Below, in pieces: positions 23,929 through 32,611 of a stretch of DNA of 64,000 nt. Every line of letters begins with the position of its first letter. The first letter of the stretch is position 1. Under the pieces are notes generated by a model. The model was not told the DNA's origin. It saw nothing but the letters and a program-made list of their open reading frames with translations, and ran no database searches. Both the position numbers and the translations under genes were made by a program. Origin of the DNA: Streptomyces antnestii (GTDB lineage: Bacteria; Actinomycetota; Actinomycetes; Streptomycetales; Streptomycetaceae); the NCBI RefSeq assembly GCF_004005495.1, contig NZ_RZYA01000010.1, positions 232,398-296,397 of the forward strand, in the 5' to 3' direction.

Positions 23929-24543
23929 TCAGGAAGAGGCCGAGGGGAGTGCCATCAGGATGTCGGTGTACTTGGCCACCGCCAGGACGAGCCCGATGAC
24001 GCCGAGCGAGACACCCGCCCAGGCGACCGACTTGATCCACACGGCCTGCGGCTTGCCCGGGGCGCCGAAGGCGGGCCTGACCAGAACCACCGCGCCGACG
24101 ATCAGGGCGAGGAGCGAGAAGATCCCGCCGACCAGGGCGGTGGCGTGCCAGGAGTCGCCGTAGACCGCGGAGATCTGCTTGGCGACGCTCGCGCTCTGAG
24201 AGGTCTGGAGCTGGCCGATCAGGGACTCGCGGGCCGAGGCGACGGTCGCGACCCAGCTGCCGCTGAGCGCGACGACGCCGAGCGCGGCGGAGACGACGGC
24301 GCCGGCGCCCTGTCCCACTCCGGAGGAGTTCTCCGCGGGCTCGGCGACCTTGAACGGCTCGTCGTCCAGGTCCGCGTCCGTTTCGGTGCCGTCGGTGCCT
24401 TCGGTGCCATCGGTGACCTCGATGGCGTCCGCGTCCTTGGTGACCTTCGTGTCCTTCGTGTCCTTCGTGGCCTCAGGGGTCTCGGCCGTCTCGGTCGTCT
24501 TGGCCGTCTCGGCCGTCGTCTCGTCTTCAGTCTTCGTAACCAT
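23929..24543 (-). CDS. membrane protein with Thr/Lys/Glu/Asp-rich N-terminus
   Basis: It has 204 residues from ATG 24543 (MVTKTEDETT). The first 75 residues are low-complexity, with repeated KDTKDTK and DGTEGTDGTE patterns, and are surely disordered and cytoplasmic. Three hydrophobic helices follow (about 83-105, 135-158, 172-196), the first and second separated by a polar stretch. I do not recognise a domain. The reading frame continues upstream of the chosen start into non-coding-looking sequence. Confidence 0.75.
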   Translation of the reverse strand: MVTKTEDETTAETAKTTETAETPEATKDTKDTKVTKDADAIEVTDGTEGTDGTETDADLDDEPFKVAEPAENSSGVGQGAGAVVSAALGVVALSGSWVATVASARESLIGQLQTSQSASVAKQISAVYGDSWHATALVGGIFSLLALIVGAVVLVRPAFGAPGKPQAVWIKSVAWAGVSLGVIGLVLAVAKYTDILMALPSASS

Positions 24544-24734
24544 GCCCCGCACCGTACGGACGGAGTCTGAGAGCTCTCTTAACGACCTGAGTCCGCGCTG
24601 TGCCCGGCCTGTGAGCGGCAGGGGCACCCGTCCGGCCACCACGGCCTTCGAAAACCCGTCGCACCCGCGCGCCCCTCCCGGTACGGTCCCGAGCGTGTGT
24701 CCGGCAGTTCCGACGCTGAGAGCAGGTTTCGTCC

Positions 24735-25115
24735 ATGGCATGTCGTATCAGTGAACTCGTGCTCGGTTGCCGCGAACCCGAGGTGCTGGCGCGGTTCTGG
24801 TGCGAGGTCCTGGACTTCGTCGTACTCGACCGCGAAGGGGACGACATGTTCGAGATCGGGCCGCGCGAAGGGTTCGGCGGCGCCCAGCCGACGATCATCC
24901 TCAGCCGCAGGGACGAGCCGGAGCCGGGGAAGACGCGGCTGCACATCGACGTCAACCCCACCGACCGCGACCAGGACGCCGAGCTCGAACGCCTCCTGAA
25001 GCTCGGGGCGCGCCCGGCCGACATCGGACAGACCGGCGAGGAGCAGTGGCACGTGCTCGCCGACCCCGAGGGCAACGAGTTCTGCCTGCTCAAGGCCCGC
25101 ATCCCCCAGCTCTGA
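24735..25115 (+). CDS. VOC-family (glyoxalase/bleomycin-resistance fold) protein
   Basis: The protein has 126 residues with two beta-alpha-beta-beta-beta modules: ISELVLGCREPEVLARFWCEVLDF at the start, RLHIDVNP in the middle and HVLADPEGNEFCLL at the end. His in LHIDV and Glu in NEFCLL occupy usual metal-ligand positions. Such proteins include dioxygenases, lyases and drug-binding proteins; nothing nearby tells which. Confidence 0.82.
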   Translation: MACRISELVLGCREPEVLARFWCEVLDFVVLDREGDDMFEIGPREGFGGAQPTIILSRRDEPEPGKTRLHIDVNPTDRDQDAELERLLKLGARPADIGQTGEEQWHVLADPEGNEFCLLKARIPQL

Positions 25116-25159
25116 CGGCTCCGCGGCTCCGGTGGCTCCGGTGGCTCTGGCGGCAGGCA

Positions 25160-26446
25160 CTAGGTGCGGTCCTCGACGACCTCTCCGCGGCGGTGGCGGC
25201 GGGAGGCGAGCAGGCCGCCGAGGAACCCCGTGACCAGTCCCCACAGAACGGCTAGGCCGAGGGCGGTCCACGTGTTCGGGCGCAGCGACACCTCGCCGCT
25301 GAGGCCGCCGCCGATGTCGCCGATGCCGAGGAGCGACAGGCCGTAGTGCGCGGAGATGCGGGCGAGCAGGCAGATGGCGAGCACGGTCAGTAGGAGGGCC
25401 GCCGCCATGTGGAGCGCGTGCTGCCAGGCCCGCATCCGGGCGGGTGACCGCAGAGCCATGACGAACGCCGCCCCGAGCGTCAGCACCGCGGCCACGGCGA
25501 CCGTCCACCAGACGCGGCCGTCGTGCTCGGCGAGCGTGCGGATGTTGACGGTGGAGATGTCGGGCGTACGCAGCACCTCGGCGAGGACGTGCGGCATGGG
25601 CAGGCCGAAGGGGCCGTCGACCTTGCCCTCCCAGGACGCGCCGAGGCCGAGGGTGTAGGCGAACCAGACGAGGTTGGGCAGGCCGAGGAGGATCACGGCG
25701 AACGTCTCGGCGGCGTGGCCGCGGGTCGCGGCGACGACGAGACCGATGACGACGCCCACGGCCACGCACGCGAGCAGCAGCGCGACCATCGCGTACGCGG
25801 CCGGGCGCACGGACTCCTGGAAGCGGACGAGGCGGGCGGGGAGCGGGGCGCCGCGCGACACGAGGACGGCGAGGACGAGGACGCCCGCGAGCCAGAGCAC
25901 GCCGAAGAGGAGCGTGAGGGGCACGTCCGTCCGGAACCCGACCGTGGGTCCGCCGCCCAGGATGCCCTCGATGATGCCGCCCGTCGGGTCCTGCACGGGA
26001 ATCTCGAAGTCCTGCCGGGCGAGGACCGAGAGGACGACGAGGACCACCACCCACGGAACGGCCAGGCGCCCGGCCCAGCCGGCGAGTTCGCGGCCGCTCG
26101 CGATGGCCCGGTGCCGCAGGGGCCGCAGAAATCCGGCGGCGATCACGAGGGCCCCGGCGAGGGTCACGGAGAGCGGCAGGACCGAGATGTCGGCGTGGGT
26201 GCGGGCGAGTTCCCCGGCATTCCCGGACAGTTCGACGGAGCCGCCGGCCGCCATCACCACGACGGCGGCGACCACTCGGGGGAAGGCGCTTCCGGGGAGC
26301 CCGGTCGCGCCGGCGGCCCACAGGCCGAGCGCGGCCGTGACCACCATGGCCACAAGGCCGGCGAGCACAGCCGCGAGGGCGGCGGCCCAGCCGTGTTTCG
26401 CGCTGTGCCGGGTGCCGGTCGGGCCGTCGGTTGCCTGTTCGCTCAC
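25160..26446 (-). CDS. streptophobe-family polytopic membrane protein
   Basis: The 428-residue protein has about ten hydrophobic helices and a short charged C-terminus (ASRRHRRGEVVEDRT). Composition, length and the GGG-rich loop IIEGILGGGPTVGF match what I recall as the streptophobe family, a Streptomyces-specific group without known function. No transporter or enzyme motif is visible. Confidence 0.75.
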   Translation of the reverse strand: MSEQATDGPTGTRHSAKHGWAAALAAVLAGLVAMVVTAALGLWAAGATGLPGSAFPRVVAAVVVMAAGGSVELSGNAGELARTHADISVLPLSVTLAGALVIAAGFLRPLRHRAIASGRELAGWAGRLAVPWVVVLVVLSVLARQDFEIPVQDPTGGIIEGILGGGPTVGFRTDVPLTLLFGVLWLAGVLVLAVLVSRGAPLPARLVRFQESVRPAAYAMVALLLACVAVGVVIGLVVAATRGHAAETFAVILLGLPNLVWFAYTLGLGASWEGKVDGPFGLPMPHVLAEVLRTPDISTVNIRTLAEHDGRVWWTVAVAAVLTLGAAFVMALRSPARMRAWQHALHMAAALLLTVLAICLLARISAHYGLSLLGIGDIGGGLSGEVSLRPNTWTALGLAVLWGLVTGFLGGLLASRRHRRGEVVEDRT

Positions 26447-26608
26447 AGGGCCACGCTAGGCAGGCGCCCGGCGACCCGCCCCTCGGGAGGGCCCGCACGG
26501 GTCCGGTGTGAACCTCTGCCCTCCAGAGGGCCCGGCCGGCCAGAACCTCCGGCTCGGCCGACTCGGATCGGACCGGATCAGGCCGGTCAAGCCGGAAAGC
26601 GGCAGCCC

Positions 26609-27136
26609 CTACTCCCGGCCCGCCCACGTCCGCAGCAGTTGCTCCCGCTCCGTCGCGCGGGGTGTCGCGCCCGCCCCCGCGCGGCCCCAGTCCGACATCG
26701 CCGCGAGCGTCGTCTCCATCGTGGCGGCGCCCTCCGTGAGGCGGGACAGGACGGCGAGGGAGAGGTCGACCTCGGTCTGGGGGTAGCCGACGGCCGCGGC
26801 GCCGTAGGCCTGGAGCTCGCGGACGGTGCCCGACGAGGTCACGCGCACCGTCATGATCGGCGGGGCCTCGTCGACCATGCCGACGCCCACCGGCATCGCC
26901 AGCTGCTTCACCGTGCCGAGGGCCAGGTCCTTGACCACGCCGACCTGCCGCATCAGGGACTTCACCGGGACGTCCGTCACCGTCAGGGCGCTCACGTCCT
27001 CCCACAGTTGGAGGCCCGACTGCCGGTCGCCGAGGCCCATCACGCCCTCTGAGGTCAGGCGCACCCCGGGAGCCAGGCCGGACGGCTTGGCGCCCACGTA
27101 GACGTCGCCCTCGGCGATCCAGAAGAGGCCCACCAT
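26609..27136 (-). CDS. conserved hypothetical protein
   Basis: It has 175 residues from ATG 27136 (MVGLFWIAEGDVYVG); ATGs two codons and further upstream are also in frame. The N-terminal half looks like a beta-rich domain (VYVGAKPSGLAPGVRLTSEGV), and the C-terminal 30 residues form a charged helix with a Trp. It has no signal or membrane segment. I recall homologues only in actinomycetes and cannot give a function. Confidence 0.65.
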   Translation of the reverse strand: MVGLFWIAEGDVYVGAKPSGLAPGVRLTSEGVMGLGDRQSGLQLWEDVSALTVTDVPVKSLMRQVGVVKDLALGTVKQLAMPVGVGMVDEAPPIMTVRVTSSGTVRELQAYGAAAVGYPQTEVDLSLAVLSRLTEGAATMETTLAAMSDWGRAGAGATPRATEREQLLRTWAGRE

Positions 27137-27265
27137 GGCCATGCGTTCGCTCGCTTCCCCCGACGGCGGCCCGGCCGCCGTGCGGCACTCCACACATTCA
27201 AATGATCAAGCAGTCATGATCCATGACGCGCGAAGCCACCGCGAAGTTCCCGGTCACCGCCCCGG

Positions 27266-27817
27266 TCACCGCCCCGTGCGCCACTCCGGTGCGAGTACCG
27301 ACCAGACCTCCAGGTCCTGCCGCAGGCCCCGGTGGGAGCCCGCCTCGCGCAGCACCCCGTCCCGCTTCATGCCGAGCCGCCGCGCCACGTTCAGGCTGGC
27401 CTCGTTCGCGGAGGAGGCGACCCACTCGACGCGGTGGATGCCGCGCTCCTCGACCGCCCAGTCGATGAGGACCCGCGTGCCGCGCGTGACGAGACCGCGG
27501 CCGGCGGCCGCGGGCTCCAGCCAGCAGCCGGCCTCGCAGGTCCCGTGCTCCGCGTCGAAGATCCGGAAGATCACGCCGCCGACGAGCGTCCCGTCCAGCC
27601 AGAGCCCGTGCATGCTGCCGGTGTCCGCGGCGCGCTTGTCGGCGTAGGAGCGGAGCAGGGCGCGCGCCGACTCGACGTCCGTGACGTGCGCGCCGAAGCC
27701 GATGTGCTGCCCGATGAACTCGCGGCCGCGCTCCAGGTGGGCGAGGAACTGCTCGGCGTGCCAGGTTTCCATGGGGCGCAGCTCCGCACCGTCGTCACCC
27801 AGGGAGATCGCGTACAT
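27266..27817 (-). CDS. GNAT acetyltransferase, RimJ/RimL type
   Basis: This is a 183-residue acetyl-CoA-dependent N-acetyltransferase. The acetyl-CoA loop reads AAAGRGLVTRG (around 108-118), and the C-terminal motif HRVEWVASSANEASLNVARRLGM is typical of the RimJ/RimL subgroup that modifies ribosomal proteins or other N-termini and small molecules. Its start overlaps the end of the MMPL transporter gene by 23 bases, so they are co-transcribed. Confidence 0.87.
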   Translation of the reverse strand: MYAISLGDDGAELRPMETWHAEQFLAHLERGREFIGQHIGFGAHVTDVESARALLRSYADKRAADTGSMHGLWLDGTLVGGVIFRIFDAEHGTCEAGCWLEPAAAGRGLVTRGTRVLIDWAVEERGIHRVEWVASSANEASLNVARRLGMKRDGVLREAGSHRGLRQDLEVWSVLAPEWRTGR

Positions 27818-30068
27818 CCTGTTTCCGTTCCTCGGCTTCGGCCTTGATCAGAGCGTCCAGCATCGCGTCGTCCTCTTCCGGGCGCTGTCCCGGAATCGTG
27901 TCATGGGGCGTGCGGCACTCGGGCGGCTCGATGCTGATGCGGGGCAGGCGGCGGTCGAGCCACTTCGGCAGCCACCAGTTGGCGCCGCCGAGCATGTGCA
28001 TCAGGGCGGGCACCAGGAGGGTGCGCAGGACGAACGCGTCGAGGGCGACGGCGGCGGCGAGCGCGATGCCGAACATCGCGATCACGCGGTCGCCGCTGAG
28101 GACGAAGGCCAGGAACACCGAGATCATGATCACGGCGGCGGAGTTGATCACGCGACTGGTCTCGGCGAGCCCGACGCGGACGGCCCGCCGGTTGTCGCGG
28201 GTCTCCAGCCACTCCTCGTACATGCGGCTGACCAGGAACACCTGGTAGTCCATCGAGAGGCCGAAGAGGACCGACACCATGATCACGGGAAGGAAGGGCT
28301 CGATGGGGCCCGCCCTGCCCAGGCCGAGCAGGTCGCTGCCCCAGCCCCACTGGAAGATCGCGACGACGACCCCGAAGGCGGAGGCGACGGCCGCGACGTT
28401 CATCGCGGCGGCCTTGAGGGGGATGCCGATCGAGCGGAACGCCAGGAGCAGCAGGACGCAGCCGAGGCCGATGACGACGCCCACGAAGAGCGGCAGCTTG
28501 CCGACGATGACGCCGGCGAAGTCGTCGTAGCTGGCGGTGACGCCGCCGACCTGCACGTCGAGGGTCGTGCCCTTCTCGGCGGCGGGAATGACGTCGGTGC
28601 GGAGCCGATCGACGAGTTCGCTGGTCTTCTGCGACTGGGGGGCGGAATCCGGCACGACGGTCAGGAAGGCGGCGGTGCCGGCCTGGTCGTACGTCGCCGG
28701 GCTCACCGAGGCGACGCCCTGGACGGAGCCGAGCGTGGACTCCAGGCGGCTCAGGGCGACCTGGTCACCGGCGCCGTCTATGGGGGTGACGAGGGTCAGC
28801 GGCCCGTTCACACCGGGCCCGAAGCCCCCGGCGAGCAGGTCGTAGGCCTGCCGGGTGGTGGAGGACGCGGCGTTGTTGCCCTGGTCGGACGTGCCGAGGT
28901 GGAGGAAGAACGTGGGGACGGAGAGCACCGCGATCACGGCGACGGCGAGGCCGCCGAGCAGGCGGGGCCGGCGCTCCACGAAGGCGGCCCAGCGGGCGGC
29001 GAGCCCGGTCGGCAGTTCCGGCTCGGGCCCGTGCTCGGCCAGTCGGCGCCGCTGGCGCCTGCTGAGGGCACGCATGCCGATGAAGGAAAGGAGTGCGGGC
29101 AGCAGCGTCACGGACGCGGCGACGGTGAGGAGCACGGTCAGGGACGCGGCGATCGCGACGCCGTTGAGGAAGCTGAGGCGCAGGATCAGCATGCCGAGGA
29201 GCGCGATACAGACGGTGGCGCCCGCGAAGACGACGGCGCGCCCGGTGGTGGCGACGGCGCGTTCCGCGGCCACGTTCACCGGGAGGCCCTGTTTCAGGCC
29301 GCGCCGGTGCCTGGTCACGATGAACAGCGCGTAGTCGATGCCCACGCCGAGGCCGACGAGCATGCCGAGCATCGGGGCGAAGTCGGCGACCGTCATGACG
29401 TGCCCGAGGAGCACGATGCCGGAGGCGGCGGTGCCGACGCTGACCAGGGCCGTCGCTATGGGCAGGGCGCTGGCGGCGAGGGATCCGAAGGCGAGCAGCA
29501 GGACGACGGCGGCGACCACGACGCCGACGATCTCGGAGAGATGGCCGCCGGTCGACTCGGTGAGGGCGACGGCGCTGCCGCCGAGCTCCACGCGCAGCCC
29601 GTCGGGGCCGTTGGTCTCGGCGGCCTTGGCGGTGTCGACTAGGCGCCGGGCGTCGGCCTTGGGGATGTCGCTCGACTGGCGGTCGAAGGTGACCGTGGCG
29701 TAGGCGGTGCGTCCGTCCGCGCTGATCTGCGCGGCGCCCTGGGCGTCGTACGGGCTGGTGACGGCGGCGACGCCGGGCAGGTGCTCGATCTTGTCGAGCG
29801 TGTGGGTCATGCGCTCTTTCACGTCGGCGGCGCGGACCATGCTGCCGTCGGTGTGCCAGACGACGGTGTCGCTGTCGCCGCCGAGGCCGGGGAAGCCGGC
29901 GTTCAGGAGCTGCGTGGCGCGACCCGACTCGGTGCCGGGCGCCTCGTAGTCGTTCGAGTACGAGGAGCCCGCAACGGCCGCCGCCGCGCTGGTGCCGCCG
30001 AGGGCGAGAAGCCACAGCAGGACGACAACGAGGCGGTGCCTTGCACACCAGCGTGCGAGTGCTGCCAC
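27795..30068 (-). CDS. MMPL/RND-family transporter
   Basis: The protein (757 residues) is an inner-membrane exporter with two repeats, each of a first helix, a large extracytoplasmic domain (about 35-190 and 395-520) and five to six further helices. The family signatures GIDYALFIVTRHRR and SMDYQVFLVSRMYEEW, carrying the proton-relay Asp-Tyr pairs, occur at matching positions in the two halves. MMPL proteins in actinomycetes export lipids or hydrophobic metabolites. The substrate is unknown; there is no polyketide or lipid gene next to it. Confidence 0.9.
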   Translation of the reverse strand: MAALARWCARHRLVVVLLWLLALGGTSAAAAVAGSSYSNDYEAPGTESGRATQLLNAGFPGLGGDSDTVVWHTDGSMVRAADVKERMTHTLDKIEHLPGVAAVTSPYDAQGAAQISADGRTAYATVTFDRQSSDIPKADARRLVDTAKAAETNGPDGLRVELGGSAVALTESTGGHLSEIVGVVVAAVVLLLAFGSLAASALPIATALVSVGTAASGIVLLGHVMTVADFAPMLGMLVGLGVGIDYALFIVTRHRRGLKQGLPVNVAAERAVATTGRAVVFAGATVCIALLGMLILRLSFLNGVAIAASLTVLLTVAASVTLLPALLSFIGMRALSRRQRRRLAEHGPEPELPTGLAARWAAFVERRPRLLGGLAVAVIAVLSVPTFFLHLGTSDQGNNAASSTTRQAYDLLAGGFGPGVNGPLTLVTPIDGAGDQVALSRLESTLGSVQGVASVSPATYDQAGTAAFLTVVPDSAPQSQKTSELVDRLRTDVIPAAEKGTTLDVQVGGVTASYDDFAGVIVGKLPLFVGVVIGLGCVLLLLAFRSIGIPLKAAAMNVAAVASAFGVVVAIFQWGWGSDLLGLGRAGPIEPFLPVIMVSVLFGLSMDYQVFLVSRMYEEWLETRDNRRAVRVGLAETSRVINSAAVIMISVFLAFVLSGDRVIAMFGIALAAAVALDAFVLRTLLVPALMHMLGGANWWLPKWLDRRLPRISIEPPECRTPHDTIPGQRPEEDDAMLDALIKAEAEERKQDVRDLPG

Positions 30069-30211
30069 GGACGTGCTCCCTGGGTGTTTTCTGGATCTTT
30101 ACCGGGAACGCCCGCAAAGAACACATGAGCAATGGCAAGCCACTCTTACAGCAACAAGAGATCCTTTGTCGCTTTCGTGTGCTTACTCACAGGGGCCGTG
30201 GCGCAGGTCGC

Positions 30212-30260
30212 GGGGGCGCGGGAGCTCACAACTTCTTTATGTGAACTCCCGCGCGGCCCC
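30212..30260 (-). terminator. stem-loop after the phospholipase gene
   Basis: CGCGGGAG-type arms (30217-30224 with 30246-30253), extended inward by TCACA/TGTGA (30226-30230 with 30240-30244), form a strong hairpin 10 bases past the phospholipase stop. The rest of the 202-base gap (30069-30270) shows no gene. Confidence 0.7.
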
Positions 30261-30270
30261 GCCGGGTTCG

Positions 30271-32364
30271 TCAGCCGGACACGCTCGCGTGGCCGTTCTC
30301 GATGTGCCCCATGAGGCGGCGCCGGAAGGTTCCCCCGGGACCGGCGGTGACTTGGAGGTCGTACCAGCCGTGGGCGTCGCCCGTCTCGTGGACCACGGTC
30401 ACCGACCGCCCGGGCTGCACGGTCACCGTCCGGTCCGCCGCCTTCCCGTACGCGAGCGTGGCCACGGTGAGGACAAGCGGGTCACCGCCCGTGTTGCGCA
30501 GCTTGAGCCGCACGGCACGCGCGCGCGTGTCGAGGGTCGTGGTCACCTCGGCGCCCGCGTCGGCCTTGCCGGCGAACTCGCGCCGGAACCCGTTCGGCCC
30601 CGTCACCACGAAGTCGTACGCGCCGCCCCGCACGGGCACGTCCCAGCTGCCGTCGCGGACGACGTCCTGGTGCTGCGGTATCGCGAACTCGCCGGCGTAC
30701 GGCTGGAGAGCGAAGTGCACGCTGGAGCTGCCGGTGTTCAGGAGCCGGACGGAAAGGCCGCCGGAGGCCGCGGAGGCGTACGCGTCGGGCTGGTACGGGA
30801 GCGCGCGGGCGGGCCGGGTGCCGGGCTCCTGCTCGGGCATCGACTGCTGCGCGGGCGGCTGCGGGGACCAGCGGCCGCTGAACGCCGGGACGGCTCCGGG
30901 CTGGTGGATCTCGGGGCGCCGCTGGGCGCGCTGGAAGTCGAAGGCGCCGGTGAGGTCGCCGGTGACCTGGCGCCGCCAGTCGCTGATGTTGGGCTCGTGG
31001 ACGCCGGTCCAGCGCTCCAGGAAACGGATCACGGACGTGTGGTCGAAGATCTCCGAGCAGACGTACCCGCCGACGGTCCACGGCGAGACGACCAGCATCG
31101 GCACGCGCGCGCCGAGCCCGGTGGGCAGGCCCTTATAGCGCTCCTCGGTGTTGTCCGGGCCCGGCACGGGCGGCGGCACGTGGTCGAAGAAGCCGTCGTT
31201 CTCGTCGTAGTTGATGAAGACGGCGGTGCGCTTCCACACGTCGGGGTGGGAGGCGAGCGCGTCGAGGACCTTGTAGACGATGGTCGCGCTGTGGATCGGC
31301 GACGAGACGGAGGGGTGCTCGGAGTCGACGGCCGAGGGCACCAGGTAGGTCACGCGGGCGAGCTTGCCGTCGGCCACGTCCTTCGCGAACGTGTCGGCGA
31401 GCTTGCCGGTGGGCACGCGCCGCAGCCCCCGCTCGAACAGCGAGCGCTCGCCCTTGCTCAGGGTCGCGACCCCGTCCTCGAGCGTCGCGAGGAGCTTGCC
31501 CCGCTCAGCGTCGTCCTTCGCGTCGCGCACCTTCGTGTAGAAGGCCTCCATGTAGGTGAGGCCGGTCCCGGCGAGCACCTTGCGGGCGATCGCCTTGAAG
31601 GTCGTGAAGAACTCGATCTGGTTGTCGGTGAAGTTCTCCCACTCCGTGTACGTCTGCCAGCTCACGCCCGCCTGCTCCAGGCGCTCGGCGTACGTGCCCC
31701 AGCCGTAGCCGGGGTGGGTGCCCTCGGAGTAGGCGTCGTTGCCCACGGCACGGTTGCCGTTGGCCTCGAAGCCCGTCTTGCCGCTCCACAGGTGGTTGCG
31801 GTTGGGGCTCGTCGAGGAGTGGATGGACGAGTGGTAGGCGTCGCAGACGGTGAAGGTGTCGGCGAGCTCGTAGTGCAGCGGGATGTCCTCGCGGGTGTAG
31901 TACGCCATCGTCGCCGCGGTCTTCGCGGTGACCCAGCCGTCCATCCAGCCGTCGTGCCAGGCCTTGGCGCCACCGCTCCAGGAGTGGTCGAGGGCGCCGA
32001 TGTACTGGAGGTCCTTCTTCTGCGTGGCGGCGGCCTCCCGTACGGGGAACGGGAGCACGGTCCGCAGGGGCCCGGGCTGCTCGAACACGCTCTTGCCGCC
32101 GGGCAACCGGACGGCGTTGCGGTCACCGAAGCCGCGGACGCCGCGCAGGGCGCCGAAGTAGTGGTCGAAGGACCGGTTCTCCTGCATGAGGATCACGACG
32201 TGCTCGATCGCGTCGAGCCCGCCCTTCGGCGGTTCCTGCTGCGCGGCGACGGCCTGCTGCAGTGACGGCGGCAGGAAGGATCCGGCCACGGCGACGCCGA
32301 GGGCACCGCCTCCGACGGCCATCAGACGCCTGCGGGACAACTCCGGGGACGGGGACGGGGACAC
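30271..32364 (-). CDS. phosphocholine-type phospholipase C, Tat-exported
   Basis: The product (697 residues) is a secreted phosphoesterase of the non-haemolytic PlcN/PlcC superfamily that cleaves phosphatidylcholine-like lipids and can release phosphate. I start at GTG 32364 since GGAGGTCCC stands just before it; an ATG at 32400 would add 12 residues. A twin-arginine signal (SRRRLM at 10-15) precedes a hydrophobic stretch and cleavage near AVAAQ. Catalytic and metal residues lie in VILMQENRSFDHYFG, the SPNRNHL segment and NYDENDGFFDH. The C-terminal 200 residues hold two repeated beta-sandwich domains of unknown role. Phosphate-starvation control is usual for this family, but I did not find a convincing PHO box. 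Confidence 0.93.
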   Translation of the reverse strand: MSPSPSPELSRRRLMAVGGGALGVAVAGSFLPPSLQQAVAAQQEPPKGGLDAIEHVVILMQENRSFDHYFGALRGVRGFGDRNAVRLPGGKSVFEQPGPLRTVLPFPVREAAATQKKDLQYIGALDHSWSGGAKAWHDGWMDGWVTAKTAATMAYYTREDIPLHYELADTFTVCDAYHSSIHSSTSPNRNHLWSGKTGFEANGNRAVGNDAYSEGTHPGYGWGTYAERLEQAGVSWQTYTEWENFTDNQIEFFTTFKAIARKVLAGTGLTYMEAFYTKVRDAKDDAERGKLLATLEDGVATLSKGERSLFERGLRRVPTGKLADTFAKDVADGKLARVTYLVPSAVDSEHPSVSSPIHSATIVYKVLDALASHPDVWKRTAVFINYDENDGFFDHVPPPVPGPDNTEERYKGLPTGLGARVPMLVVSPWTVGGYVCSEIFDHTSVIRFLERWTGVHEPNISDWRRQVTGDLTGAFDFQRAQRRPEIHQPGAVPAFSGRWSPQPPAQQSMPEQEPGTRPARALPYQPDAYASAASGGLSVRLLNTGSSSVHFALQPYAGEFAIPQHQDVVRDGSWDVPVRGGAYDFVVTGPNGFRREFAGKADAGAEVTTTLDTRARAVRLKLRNTGGDPLVLTVATLAYGKAADRTVTVQPGRSVTVVHETGDAHGWYDLQVTAGPGGTFRRRLMGHIENGHASVSG

Positions 32365-32510
32365 GGGACCTCCGCGCGTAATGGTCTTGATGCGACCCAT
32401 TGGCTGGTTCAGCCGCGACGGTAGCCACGCGAGATGTCCCCCGGAAGTACACGAACCAGCCGAAACCTAAACGTCCAAGTGTCCGTGACAAAGGTCCAAT
32501 TGCCCCCTGT

Positions 32511-32600
32511 GTCCTTCAACGCCAAACGCCGGCCGGGCTGTTTTCAGCCCGGCCGGCGTTTGAGGCCAAAGGACGCGGGGGTACGGGGGCGGAGCCCCCG
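32511..32600. repeat. palindromic repeat relative of the 8.7-kb element, with terminator hairpin
   Basis: Eighteen-base arms (32523-32540 and 32545-32562) pair perfectly around a TTTT loop, and outer GTCCTT/AAGGAC bases extend it. A second hairpin (CGGGGGC/GCCCCCG, 32584-32600) lies between it and the gatB stop. The core ACGCCGG-CGGGCTG is shared with 8704-8730. It probably stops gatB transcription. Confidence 0.85.
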
Positions 32601-32611
32601 CACCAACCGCC

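Noticed and set aside
32401..32480. Possible PHO box before the phospholipase gene
   Set aside because: One GTTCGTG-like heptamer is present, but there is no second copy at 11-base spacing, so the site is not supportable.
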